Source of the DNA: Pseudomonas sp. G.S.17
Lineage (GTDB): Bacteria > Pseudomonadota > Gammaproteobacteria > Pseudomonadales > Pseudomonadaceae
Direction of reading: 5' to 3'
DNA: 64,000 nt
NCBI RefSeq assembly: GCF_038096165.1
Contig: NZ_CP151076.1
Location: 1,178,001 to 1,242,000 of the forward strand
The notes under the pieces were generated by a model, which saw only the letters and a list, made by a program, of their open reading frames with translations, ran no database searches and was not told the origin of the DNA. The translations under genes were made by a program, and so were the position numbers. Positions 35,409 through 43,411 of this stretch are shown piece by piece; within the stretch, counting starts at the first letter, position 1, and each line of letters starts with the position of its first letter.

Positions 35409-35740
35409 TGCTGCTGGCAAGCCTGTTGTGTTTTCTGGGATTTACCGGCCTGTGCCTGTCGATGACCAAGCATTACGGCGAGTTGCTGCACAGCAAACTC
35501 AGCATCACGCGCGGACGCTCGTTACGTGTGGCGGGCTGGTTGGCGCTGATTCTCTCGTTATGGCCGGCAATCAGCGCGGCGGGTTGGGGCATCGGCCTGG
35601 TGCAGTGGTGCACGGCGTTGATGACCAGCGCCCTGATCCTGTTATTCCTTATCCCGTATCGACCGAAACTGGTGTTGATGCTGGCGGCGGCGGGGCTGTT
35701 GCTCACTCCGTTTCTGGCAGCCAGTCAGTTGTGGAGTTGA
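35408..35740 (+). CDS. DUF3325 membrane protein
   Basis: 110 residues. Three hydrophobic helices (LLASLLCFLGFTGLCLSM, VAGWLALILSLWPAISAAGWGIGLVQW, PKLVLMLAAAGLLLTPFLAAS) and the family motif TKHYGELL near residue 21. Its start overlaps the PepSY stop by one base. Always found with PepSY/DUF3649 partners; no known own function. Confidence 0.85.
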   Translation: MLLASLLCFLGFTGLCLSMTKHYGELLHSKLSITRGRSLRVAGWLALILSLWPAISAAGWGIGLVQWCTALMTSALILLFLIPYRPKLVLMLAAAGLLLTPFLAASQLWS

Positions 35741-35752
35741 GTCCGTCTCGTC

Positions 35753-36622
35753 TCAAAACGCACCCCGATACTCTCCCGGCGTAGCTCCGACAATCTGCCT
35801 GAAACGGTTGTTGAAATGACTGGCGCTGGCAAATCCGCAGTCCAGGGCGATATCGCCGAATGCCAGGCGCGTCGAGCGCAGCAGGTGGCGGGCGTGGGCG
35901 ATGCGGCGGGCCAGCAGGTATTGATGGGGCGGCAGGCCGAAGCTTTCGCGGAACATCCGGGCGAAGTGGTATTCGGACAACGCACAGATCCCGGCCAGTT
36001 GCCCCAGGCTCAGCGGATCAGCAAGGTGCGCGTCGATGAACTCCACCAGTTGCCGACGCAGATGCGGAGCCAATCCACCCTTGAGGCGCAAGCCTTCGCG
36101 CAGCCCGACCTGACCGAGAATCGCGTGGCTGAGCATGTCGTGGGCCAGGCTGCTGGTGCGCAGGCGCTCGCCGGGTTCGCTCCAGTCCAGCTGGATCAAC
36201 TGGCGAAAGCGCCGGGCCTGTTCGGCGTCGTCGATAAAGGTGCTTTCCCGCAACTGCAACTCGCGGGGCTCGCGGTCGAGCAGGGTGATGCAGCTCAACG
36301 CGAACTGTTCCGGGCTTATATAAAGGTGCGCCAGACGAATCTCGCCGTTGATTACCCAGGCCGATTCGTGTCCGGCGGGCAGCGTGCAGAGTTTATCCGG
36401 GCTGCCTTTCTGATCCGGCTGGTCGCGTCGAAAGGTGCCGGTGCCGCCGTCGATATAGCACGACAAGGTGTGATGACTGGGCGCGTGATATTCCTGAGCG
36501 TCGTGCCGGTTGTTCCATAACGCCGCGACCAAACCGTCGCCCAGCGCGGCGCTCTGCTCAAGTCGGGCATTGGGTGAACTGTTCAAGGCCTGGAAGACCT
36601 GGATGGATTCGATGGCTGGCAT
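35753..36622 (-). CDS. AraC-family transcriptional regulator
   Basis: 289 residues. C-terminal two-helix-turn-helix domain: LVEFIDAHLADPLSLGQLAGICALSEYHFARMFRESFGLPPHQYLLARRIAHARHLLRSTRLAFGDIALDCGFASASHFNNRFRQIVGATPGEYR. The N-terminal cupin-like part (HTLSCYIDGGTGTFRRD, CTLPAGHESAWVI) probably binds a ligand. Divergent from the EamA exporter gene and possibly its regulator. Confidence 0.9.
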   Translation of the reverse strand: MPAIESIQVFQALNSSPNARLEQSAALGDGLVAALWNNRHDAQEYHAPSHHTLSCYIDGGTGTFRRDQPDQKGSPDKLCTLPAGHESAWVINGEIRLAHLYISPEQFALSCITLLDREPRELQLRESTFIDDAEQARRFRQLIQLDWSEPGERLRTSSLAHDMLSHAILGQVGLREGLRLKGGLAPHLRRQLVEFIDAHLADPLSLGQLAGICALSEYHFARMFRESFGLPPHQYLLARRIAHARHLLRSTRLAFGDIALDCGFASASHFNNRFRQIVGATPGEYRGAF

Positions 36623-36756
36623 AACGCGTCCTCTACGCCTCGCATCCTACTCCGTGGCTCGTCTGCTGCCAGCCTTGTCAGCATCAAATGCGCAAGTTTA
36701 TGCAAGTGGCGACACCGGCCGCGCCGCAGACTGACGGCTCAAACAGGAGTCGCGTC

Positions 36757-37656
36757 ATGAACATCTGGCTTTATCTGCTTACCGTGCTGATCTGGGGCAC
36801 CACCTGGATTGCCTTGAAACTGCAACTGGGCGACGTGGCTATTCCGGTGTCGATCGTTTATCGCTTCGGTCTGGCGGCCTTGGTGTTGTTTGCGATGTTG
36901 CTGCTCAGCGGTCGCCTGCAACCGGTCAATCGGCGCGGCCAGTTGATTTGCCTGGCTCAGGGGCTGTGCCTGTTCTGCGTTAACTTCATGTGTTTCTACA
37001 CCGCCAGCCAATGGATTCCCAGCGGTTTGATCGCCGTGGTGTTTTCCACTTCGACGCTGTGGAACGCCCTCAATGCGCGGATCTTCTTCAAGCAGAAAGT
37101 TGCGCGTAATGTGCTGGCCGGTGGCGCGCTAGGCTTGATCGGTCTGGCATGCCTGTTCTGGCCGGAATTGTCCGGGCACAGCGCCAGCCGCGAAACCCTG
37201 ATCGGTCTGGGTTTGGCCTTGCTCGGTACGCTGTGTTTTTCTGCCGGGAACATGCTCTCCAGCCTGCAACAGAAAGCCGGCCTGCGCCCGCTGACCACCA
37301 ATGCCTGGGGCATGTTGTACGGCGCGGCAATGCTCAGCCTGTATTGCCTGCTCAGCGGCACGCCGTTCACCTTCGAATGGAACACGCGCTATATCGGCTC
37401 GTTGCTGTACCTGGTGATTCCCGGCTCAGTCATCGGCTTTACCGCTTATCTGACCCTGGTCGGCCGCATGGGCCCGGAACGCGCCGCGTATTGCACCGTG
37501 CTGTTCCCGATCGTGGCGCTGAACATCTCGGCCTTCGCCGAAGGCTACCAATGGACCACCCCCGCGTTGATGGGGCTGGTGTTGGTGATGTTGGGGAATG
37601 TGTTGGTGTTCAGGAAGGCGAAGGTAGTGATGCCTGAGGTGGGGAGGCTGGTGTAA
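36757..37656 (+). CDS. EamA/DMT-family transporter
   Basis: 299 residues, inner-membrane drug/metabolite exporter. Two EamA repeats of five helices: first from MNIWLYLLTVLIWGTTWIALKL to LIGLACLFWPEL, second from LIGLGLALLGTLCFSAGNMLSSLQQK to MLGNVLVFRKA. The N-terminal W-G-T-T-W motif is typical. Substrate unknown. AGGAG precedes the ATG at 36757 (frame open from 36688). A REP half and an IS3 element follow directly. Confidence 0.9.
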   Translation: MNIWLYLLTVLIWGTTWIALKLQLGDVAIPVSIVYRFGLAALVLFAMLLLSGRLQPVNRRGQLICLAQGLCLFCVNFMCFYTASQWIPSGLIAVVFSTSTLWNALNARIFFKQKVARNVLAGGALGLIGLACLFWPELSGHSASRETLIGLGLALLGTLCFSAGNMLSSLQQKAGLRPLTTNAWGMLYGAAMLSLYCLLSGTPFTFEWNTRYIGSLLYLVIPGSVIGFTAYLTLVGRMGPERAAYCTVLFPIVALNISAFAEGYQWTTPALMGLVLVMLGNVLVFRKAKVVMPEVGRLV

Positions 37657-37665
37657 ACGGATGAC

Positions 37666-37690
37666 CTGTGGGAGCGAGCTTGCTCGCGAA
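37666..37690 (+). repeat. Left half of a REP doublet split by an IS3 element
   Basis: CTGTGGGAGCGAGCTTGCTCGCGAA. Its inverted partner lies beyond the IS at 39028-39050. Confidence 0.8.
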
Positions 37691-37776
37691 TAGGCCAGTC
37701 ACATCCAGCACATCCTGACCTTGCCCCTGAAAAACGTATCCCTTGCCAGGCATCTCAATAGCCGCAAGGATACGAC

Positions 37777-38076
37777 ATGACTAAGTCCAAGACAGACCGC
37801 GTTAAATACACCCTCGAGTTCAAGCTTGAGGCCGTGCGACTGGTTGATACCGGCCTGACGCTTGCTGCCGCTGCCCGTTCTCTGGGTATGTCTGACCAAA
37901 CTCTGTTCAACTGGGTGAAGGCTCATCGCCAAGGCAGACTGACCGGCGCTGACATCAAGCCTGTCACTCCCGAGCAGATGGAGATAAGCCGTCTGCGAGC
38001 CGAGCTGACGCGCGTCAAGATGGAGCGCGACATTCTGGAAAAGGCGACGGCGTACTTCGCAAAAGCATCCAGCTGA
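37777..38076 (+). CDS. IS3 transposase OrfA
   Basis: 99 residues, helix-turn-helix plus leucine zipper. KYTLEFKLEAVRLVDTGLTLAAAARSLGMSDQTLFNWVKAH binds the terminal repeats; EISRLRAELTRVKMERDILEKATAYFAK is the zipper. It ends just before the orfB frame, as expected for -1 programmed frameshifting. Confidence 0.92.
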   Translation: MTKSKTDRVKYTLEFKLEAVRLVDTGLTLAAAARSLGMSDQTLFNWVKAHRQGRLTGADIKPVTPEQMEISRLRAELTRVKMERDILEKATAYFAKASS

Positions 38077-38954
38077 AGTACGCGTTCATCTTTGATCATC
38101 GGCGTCTCTGGCCTATTGGCGTGCAATGCAGGGTGCTGGGCGTCAGTGCTACCGGCTTTCACGACCACCAAGTCCGCTGTGCAGCCAATTGTCCTCGACG
38201 AGGGGTCAGCGACACCGCATTACTCGTGCACATCCGCGTCGCTCATGCCCGCAGCCGTGGCAGCTACGGCTGGCCTCGGATCTGGCGGGGTTTGCTGGCT
38301 GACGGTGTTCGTGTCGGCAAGGAGCGTGTGCAGAAGCTGATGCAGCTCCACGGGATTTACGGCAAGGGCAAGCGGCGTTTCAGGGTCACTACGGATAGCG
38401 CCCATGACTTGCCTATTTCACCCAACCTACTGGATCGTCAGTTCGCGGTGACAGAGCCTGACAAGGCTTGGGTTGGCGACATCACCTACATCCCGACCGA
38501 CGAGGGTTGGCTATTTTTGGCCGTCGTTATCGACCTGTTCAGCCGTCAGATCGTGGGTTGGTCGATGGATGAGCGGGTGAAAAGCAGCCTGGTGATTGAT
38601 GCGCTGCGCATGGCCTGGTTCAAACGACACCCGCGAAATGACTCAGGACTACTGTTTCACAGCGACCGCGGAAGCCAATATGCCAGCTTCGACTTCCGAA
38701 ATACTCTCCTGGCCTACGGGATCGCCAGCTCCATGAGTCGACGTAGTAACTGCGGGGATAACGCGTGCAGCGAGACCGTGTTTGGTTCGCTGAAGGTGGA
38801 GCGCCTGCATGGTCTGAAATTCAAAACCCGACGCGCCGCCAAGGACGAGGTCATGAACTGGCTGCTGTGGTACAACCAGGATCGCCTGCACTCAACACTG
38901 CTTTACGTAAGTCCGGTGCAATACGAAAAGAACTGGCAAATGCTGCAACCTTAG
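38076..38954 (+). CDS. IS3 transposase OrfB (made by -1 frameshift)
   Basis: DDE integrase domain in the -1 frame relative to orfA. The frame runs on from LKYAFIF beside the orfA stop; a GTG at 38121 is the first start-like codon. Catalytic residues: first D in DKAWVGDITYIPT, second D in LLFHSDRGSQYAS, E in NACSETVFGSLKVERLHG, and the final YNQDRLHSTLLYVSPVQYE. It appears intact, so the element may still move. The exact 5' limit is set by the frameshift and is approximate. Confidence 0.88.
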   Translation, partial: KYAFIFDHRRLWPIGVQCRVLGVSATGFHDHQVRCAANCPRRGVSDTALLVHIRVAHARSRGSYGWPRIWRGLLADGVRVGKERVQKLMQLHGIYGKGKRRFRVTTDSAHDLPISPNLLDRQFAVTEPDKAWVGDITYIPTDEGWLFLAVVIDLFSRQIVGWSMDERVKSSLVIDALRMAWFKRHPRNDSGLLFHSDRGSQYASFDFRNTLLAYGIASSMSRRSNCGDNACSETVFGSLKVERLHGLKFKTRRAAKDEVMNWLLWYNQDRLHSTLLYVSPVQYEKNWQMLQP

Positions 38955-39027
38955 ATACTCAACCCGGACGCTGGGTTAAGGGATACGTTTCTCGGGGGCA
39001 AGGTCACCACTTGGCTGGAAAGCCGCC

Positions 39028-39050
39028 TTCGCAAGCAAGCTTGCTCCCAC
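39028..39050 (-). repeat. Right half of the split REP doublet
   Basis: TTCGCAAGCAAGCTTGCTCCCAC, the inverted partner of 37666-37690 with one changed base in the loop side. Confidence 0.8.
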
Positions 39051-39058
39051 AAATGACA

Positions 39059-39145
39059 GTTAGCCCTTCCAGACCTGCGGATTAACCAGGTTCTGCGGCT
39101 TCTCGCCAAGCAGGGCGCTGCGCAGTTTGAACCGCGGCCAATAGT
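39059..39145 (-). pseudogene. Partial copy of the 3' end of the 2-hydroxyacid dehydrogenase gene
   Basis: 39059-39125 matches 43411-43477 with two changes over 67 bases, from the stop codon region (GTTAGCCCTTCCAG) inwards. After a skip of about 80 bases relative to the full gene, a further CAGTTTGAAC match continues. So this is an internally deleted remnant of the same gene end, with the protease and IS5 region lying between it and the full gene. Confidence 0.82.
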
Positions 39146-39375
39146 TATCTGTTGTAGTACTAAAATAGTACTTATCGCTAAACGGAGTAAGTCGCCGTAA
39201 TAATGAGGTTGGCTATCGTTGATTCCAGATTTGTCAACTGTCAGAACTACCAGTAGACGAACCTATCTGTTGGCGCATTATGTGTGCCATGCCACTTCTA
39301 ATCCTCTGATGTCTTTGAGCGGGTGGCATTGATAATCTGTTGTAACATAAAATTTATGTTTCATAGGACTCAATC
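39126..39375. other. AT-rich upstream region of the secreted protease
   Basis: Holds a TAGTACTA-AAA-TAGTACTT repeat at 39155-39173 that could be an operator. No gene was seen. AGGACTC just before 39376 is the ribosome site. Confidence 0.45.
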
Positions 39376-42102
39376 ATGGACAGCAATAGAATTCAGGTTC
39401 TCGCCATCGTTGTGTGGATCACTGCGTTTTTTTGTCCGCTTTCAATAGCTGCGGATCCGTCGCCTTCATCAAACGGCGTGATTACCCCGTCTCAAGTTTA
39501 CCGGAATGATTTGGATGGTCTCATTCAAGGCCAGGTCGATTTTGCACAAACGCATGTGATCGGAGCGCAGCGCGCGATATTTGATCCTTTACTTGTACCA
39601 GGTCGAGAAGTGTTGGTTATGTTTACACCTTCCCCACTACAGTTGACGCAGTCAGTTAGTATGGTTCTGCACTCAGGTGAACAAGATTTTGTTTTTGCTA
39701 TGGCGCCACCTTCGTTGTTCCCAACCAGCGCGACGTTCGATCAAAGTAATACATTTTCCGGAAAGCCGATTGTAGGTGAATATCCAAAGTTTCGGGATAG
39801 AGCGTTTACAAGCACCATGCCGGGGTATCTCTTCAGTCCGGCATCGAGCTTGAAATTTTTTATTAACGGGAACTCCAGCGTGGTCGGAAGCTTGAACAGG
39901 AATAAGACCCTATTTCTGAACAATGAAAGCGAAGGCTTGGTATTGATGAATATCAAAGGCTGTATTTTCAAAGAGCAAACCAGCTGTAGAACCACCCTTG
40001 ATCAATGGGACATGCAGAAAAATCCCGAACTGGCCAAGATCGCAGCACGGGAAATGTTTTCTGAATTACCGGTCAAACAGTTGGTTCTGGGGATGGGTCA
40101 AAGCTATTGGCCTTATGTGATTGCCCGTGGCCCTGATGGGAAACCTCATCGTTATTCTACTTCCGATCGTGATTATCATGAATGGGCTGAATTTGGGGAC
40201 AAAACCTTACCTGCAAAGGTAGGTATGGGCAATTTCTGGAGGGCGGCCTCTGATCTGGGAGATAAGCAGCCGGGCAAGTTTGTAGCGATATCAGGGCAGC
40301 TTCTGGATGCGCCGGATGACATCCCGTTGTTTCCAGAGGGGGTGGGTGCTAGCTGCGGTGGCAGCAGTTGTAACTATCCATCCTACCCAGCGGGTTTCTG
40401 GCATGAAACTGGCCATGGCCTCGGACTTCCGCATGATACGCCACCGCGTTACGAACAGTGGGGATACCGTTCGTATGATCTCCGGTTTCTGCCTAACTAT
40501 CATCCGGCCCCGCACAATTATGGGCTTGGCGTGGATTACCTCGGTTATCACTATTTTGGCCATGTTATGGGGGCATTGACGGAGCCTGCATGGCCAAACG
40601 CAACGGCCTCGGCGCCGCTGGTGGATGAATTTGAGAGGCTGCGATCCGTGTGGCCGGGTTCTGTTGCTGATTGGAAACACTACATCGCGCCTTACACCCA
40701 CCAGCAGATGTTGCGGGTGCAACAGCGTTTTGGCAGCTTTCCTGAAGGCCTGGAGTATGCGGAGATAACAGACGACCATCGTCCGCCCCCGACTGCTGCG
40801 CCGGCCATTGGAAATGGAGTGGTCAAAACATCAGCCCCACTCATTGATACCGGGATCGATACCGCGATTCCTGACACAGGAAAGATGCTTAAACTTATAC
40901 ACCCTGGCGAACTCCCCACGCAGGGAGGCGTTCCTGTCCAGACGCTGGTTATTACCATGTCGAGTGCGGTAAATGACCCTGAGAAAATAAGTCAGATATA
41001 TCCTCCCATTGCTTCAAACTACGGAAATGTTTTTGCCCCTACTGCCACCCGTTCGCACGCTGGCGAGAAGCAGGTCTCAGCCAGTTTTGAACACATGAAA
41101 ATCCAGTCATCGAAGACAGGTAAGTGTCTGGCGGTGCTCAGCGCTGGAACCGTTGGGTTCGAGGTATGTCAGAGCTCATTGGACAGTCAACAATGGAGTC
41201 AACGAGGATCCTCCACATTTCTTCTTGTCAACAGTGGCAGCGGGAATTGCCTTGACGGTAACTTGCAAATTGTCAATTGTGTAGTGGCGCCGGCTAAAAT
41301 GTGGGGACTCAGAAGAGATCTTACGAATAGCGATACGATAATCAGGTTGCAAGATACGGTAGTCGGAAAGTTTATTACCGCTTCGTCCGAAGATTCAATT
41401 TCTATGGAGGGTATCGGAGGTGCAGAGCAAGTTTACTATTTGTTGAGTGGCGATACACCTCCGAGTGATGTTTTTGTGTTGGAAGTGAAGTACGCCAGTG
41501 GCACCATTGAAGAGTGGCCTCTCTTTCCCGGAACGATTGATGTGGATGACATTATCACCGCCTCGATCAATGTGGCTGCATTGCGCGACCCTTCAGTTGC
41601 CGAGTTAAAGCGAAATGGTCAAATAGTCGATACGAGAGCGCTCGACCACGCTCCAGGCTTTCCACCGGCCATCATAGTAGGTGGGAACGCAGGCTACCCG
41701 ATTGTGCTCCCTCAGTATTTAAGGTCCAAGTCGACTGGACTATGCCTGGCTCGGACGAATACTGGATTAACCCAGCAAGCTTGCAAAGCCTGGGATAGAC
41801 AGCAGGAATGGGGTTTTTTTGATGTCGTGAGTGCTGCGGGGAGAAATTTTGCGTTAACAGGAAGTTCTACAGCGTCATGTCTGAATACTGATCTGACTCT
41901 GACAACATGCTGGAGCGAACAACTCAGTTTGCAGTGGTCTGGACGTAAGGATCTCGCGCCTGCGGGGCTGACCAAGCTACAAAGTGCGATCAATGGCATG
42001 TTTATCACTGCGGTGGCAGATGGAACAGTTAGCTTGCAAGCTTTGACTCAGGATGCGGATCAGGACTTCACCCCTTTGGTCATGGGAGAACTGAGCGAAT
42101 AG
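39376..42102 (+). CDS. Secreted M66-type zinc metalloprotease with lectin-like repeats
   Basis: 908 residues. Signal peptide at 1-25 (VLAIVVWITAFFCPLSIAA). Catalytic motif HETGHGLGLPHD (HExxHxxGxxH, His343) within a region that looks like the M66 family of StcE-type mucin-cleaving proteases, including QLVLGMGQSYWPY and YPAGFWHETGHG. The C-terminal half has at least three ricin-type repeats with CL..Q-x-W patterns: SKTGKCLAVLSAG..SQQW, SGSGNCLDGN, and SKSTGLCLARTNTG..DRQQEW, so it probably binds glycans. Lower GC than the neighbours, and flanked by IS elements and a gene-end duplication: likely acquired. Substrate unproven. Confidence 0.83.
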   Translation: MDSNRIQVLAIVVWITAFFCPLSIAADPSPSSNGVITPSQVYRNDLDGLIQGQVDFAQTHVIGAQRAIFDPLLVPGREVLVMFTPSPLQLTQSVSMVLHSGEQDFVFAMAPPSLFPTSATFDQSNTFSGKPIVGEYPKFRDRAFTSTMPGYLFSPASSLKFFINGNSSVVGSLNRNKTLFLNNESEGLVLMNIKGCIFKEQTSCRTTLDQWDMQKNPELAKIAAREMFSELPVKQLVLGMGQSYWPYVIARGPDGKPHRYSTSDRDYHEWAEFGDKTLPAKVGMGNFWRAASDLGDKQPGKFVAISGQLLDAPDDIPLFPEGVGASCGGSSCNYPSYPAGFWHETGHGLGLPHDTPPRYEQWGYRSYDLRFLPNYHPAPHNYGLGVDYLGYHYFGHVMGALTEPAWPNATASAPLVDEFERLRSVWPGSVADWKHYIAPYTHQQMLRVQQRFGSFPEGLEYAEITDDHRPPPTAAPAIGNGVVKTSAPLIDTGIDTAIPDTGKMLKLIHPGELPTQGGVPVQTLVITMSSAVNDPEKISQIYPPIASNYGNVFAPTATRSHAGEKQVSASFEHMKIQSSKTGKCLAVLSAGTVGFEVCQSSLDSQQWSQRGSSTFLLVNSGSGNCLDGNLQIVNCVVAPAKMWGLRRDLTNSDTIIRLQDTVVGKFITASSEDSISMEGIGGAEQVYYLLSGDTPPSDVFVLEVKYASGTIEEWPLFPGTIDVDDIITASINVAALRDPSVAELKRNGQIVDTRALDHAPGFPPAIIVGGNAGYPIVLPQYLRSKSTGLCLARTNTGLTQQACKAWDRQQEWGFFDVVSAAGRNFALTGSSTASCLNTDLTLTTCWSEQLSLQWSGRKDLAPAGLTKLQSAINGMFITAVADGTVSLQALTQDADQDFTPLVMGELSE

Positions 42103-42155
42103 TCGAACGATGCGACATTTCTGTGATTGCTCTTTTTTAGGAGAGAACTTGTTAG

Positions 42156-43347
42156 GGAAGGTCTGAAATAGGCAGACGTTTTCAACGGCCCCGTTGCTTG
42201 AGGCTCAAAAAATGTCGACTCAATCGAAAATCAGACCTTTTCCTCTATTAATTCCCCTTTTTTCTGCGTATGAGCGCTTTTCAGCGCTCATTGTCCGCAA
42301 TACAGACGCACCTCTCCTGCATTCAGCAATCGTTTTCGCATCATCCACAGGTTCGACAGCGCAAACAGCGTGGTCTGCTGTGCGGTGTTTTTAACAAGGC
42401 CCCGGAAGCGCACTTTCGTATAACCAAACTGACGCTTGATCACTCGAAACGGATGCTCAACCTTGGCACGCAGCTGAGCTTTCGCGTATTCGATTTTGCG
42501 ACGCATGCGCCCGATCAGGCTCTTCTTTGCATGCTTTTTATAGCTGCTGGGCCGCGCCGCAATCGACCAGATCATTTGGCGATCTTGATGCTCGGGACGC
42601 TTTTCGACGCCGGTGTAACCGGCATCGCCAGAGACGTAAGTTTCTTCTCCGTGCAGTAACTGATCGACCTGGGTTACGTCCGCCACATTCGCCGCAGTGC
42701 CCACTACGCTATGCACCAAACCGGATTCGGCATCGACACCGATGTGCGATTTCATCCCGAAGAAATATTGATTTCCTTTCTTCGTCTGGTGCATCTCAGG
42801 GTCACGTTTTCCGTCCTTGTTCTTGGTCGAACTCGGCGCATGAATGATCGTCGCATCGACCACGGTGCCTTGGCGCAGCAACAAACCACGGTCGCCCAAA
42901 TAGCCATTGATCACCTGCAAAATCCCGCCGGCCAACTCATGTTTTTCCAGCAGTCGGCGGAAATTGAGGATCGTGGTTTCGTCCGGAATCCGATCCAGAT
43001 GCAGCCCGGCAAACTGGCGCAAAATTGTGGTTTCGTAGAGCGATTCTTCCATGGCCGGGTCGCTATAACCGAACCAGTTTTGCATCAAATGAACCCGCAA
43101 CATCGCCATCAACGGATAGGCCGGACGACCACCTTCGCCCTTCGGATAGTGCGGTTCGATCAGTTTGATCAAGCCATTCCAGGGCACGACCTGATCCATC
43201 TCGTTCAGGAAGCGCTCACGGCGGGTTTGTTTGCGTTTGCCAGCATATTCGGCGTCAGCGAAGGAGATTTGCTTCATCGGGGCTCAACCGTTCAGTGTTT
43301 GGGACTGGCGTATTTCACCAGATTTGGAAGTCTTTTTCAGAGTTTCC
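42156..43347 (-). mobile_element. IS5-family insertion sequence
   Basis: 1192 bp. Terminal inverted repeats: left GGAAGGTCTGAAATAG (42156-42171), right reads GGAAACTCTGAAAAAG on the other strand from 43347. A 4-bp target duplication TTAG flanks both ends (42152-42155 and 43348-43351), as is usual for IS5. One transposase gene on the minus strand. Confidence 0.92.
42288..43277 (-). CDS. IS5-family transposase
   Basis: 329 residues. N-terminal DUF772 part (NEMDQVVPWNGLIKLIEPHYPKGEGGRPAYPLMAMLRVHLMQNWFGYSDPAMEESLYE). DDE domain: first D in GTVVDATIIHAP, second D in YVSGDAGYTGVEKR, E in KAKVEHPFRVIKRQFGYTKVRFRG-like end (RAKVEHPFRVIKRQFG). Intact. Confidence 0.93.
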   Translation of the reverse strand: MKQISFADAEYAGKRKQTRRERFLNEMDQVVPWNGLIKLIEPHYPKGEGGRPAYPLMAMLRVHLMQNWFGYSDPAMEESLYETTILRQFAGLHLDRIPDETTILNFRRLLEKHELAGGILQVINGYLGDRGLLLRQGTVVDATIIHAPSSTKNKDGKRDPEMHQTKKGNQYFFGMKSHIGVDAESGLVHSVVGTAANVADVTQVDQLLHGEETYVSGDAGYTGVEKRPEHQDRQMIWSIAARPSSYKKHAKKSLIGRMRRKIEYAKAQLRAKVEHPFRVIKRQFGYTKVRFRGLVKNTAQQTTLFALSNLWMMRKRLLNAGEVRLYCGQ

Positions 43348-43411
43348 TTAGCGAGGCGTCGGACCTGATGCATCGCCTCGCCAACAAGTTGTCTTCTTCA
43401 GTTGCGGTCTG

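Larger units (their letters stand above)
37716..39006 (+). mobile_element. IS3-family insertion sequence
   Basis: 1291 bp bounded by 29-bp inverted repeats that differ at two positions: left 37716-37744 begins TGACCTTGCCCCTGAAAAAC, right 38978-39006 reads on the other strand TGACCTTGCCCCCGAGAAAC. Contains orfA and a -1 frame orfB. The flanks (TCC before, CCA after) do not form a clear 3-4 bp target duplication. It lies inside a REP doublet. Confidence 0.93.
42148..43386. repeat. Long hairpin split by IS5
   Basis: If the IS and one TTAG copy are removed, 42148-42155 joins 43352-43386 to give CTTGTTAGCGAGGCG, a 15-base loop and CGCCTCGCCAACAAG: a stem of 15 with one mismatch. It probably was the terminator of the protease gene or a REP-like palindrome. 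Confidence 0.75.
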
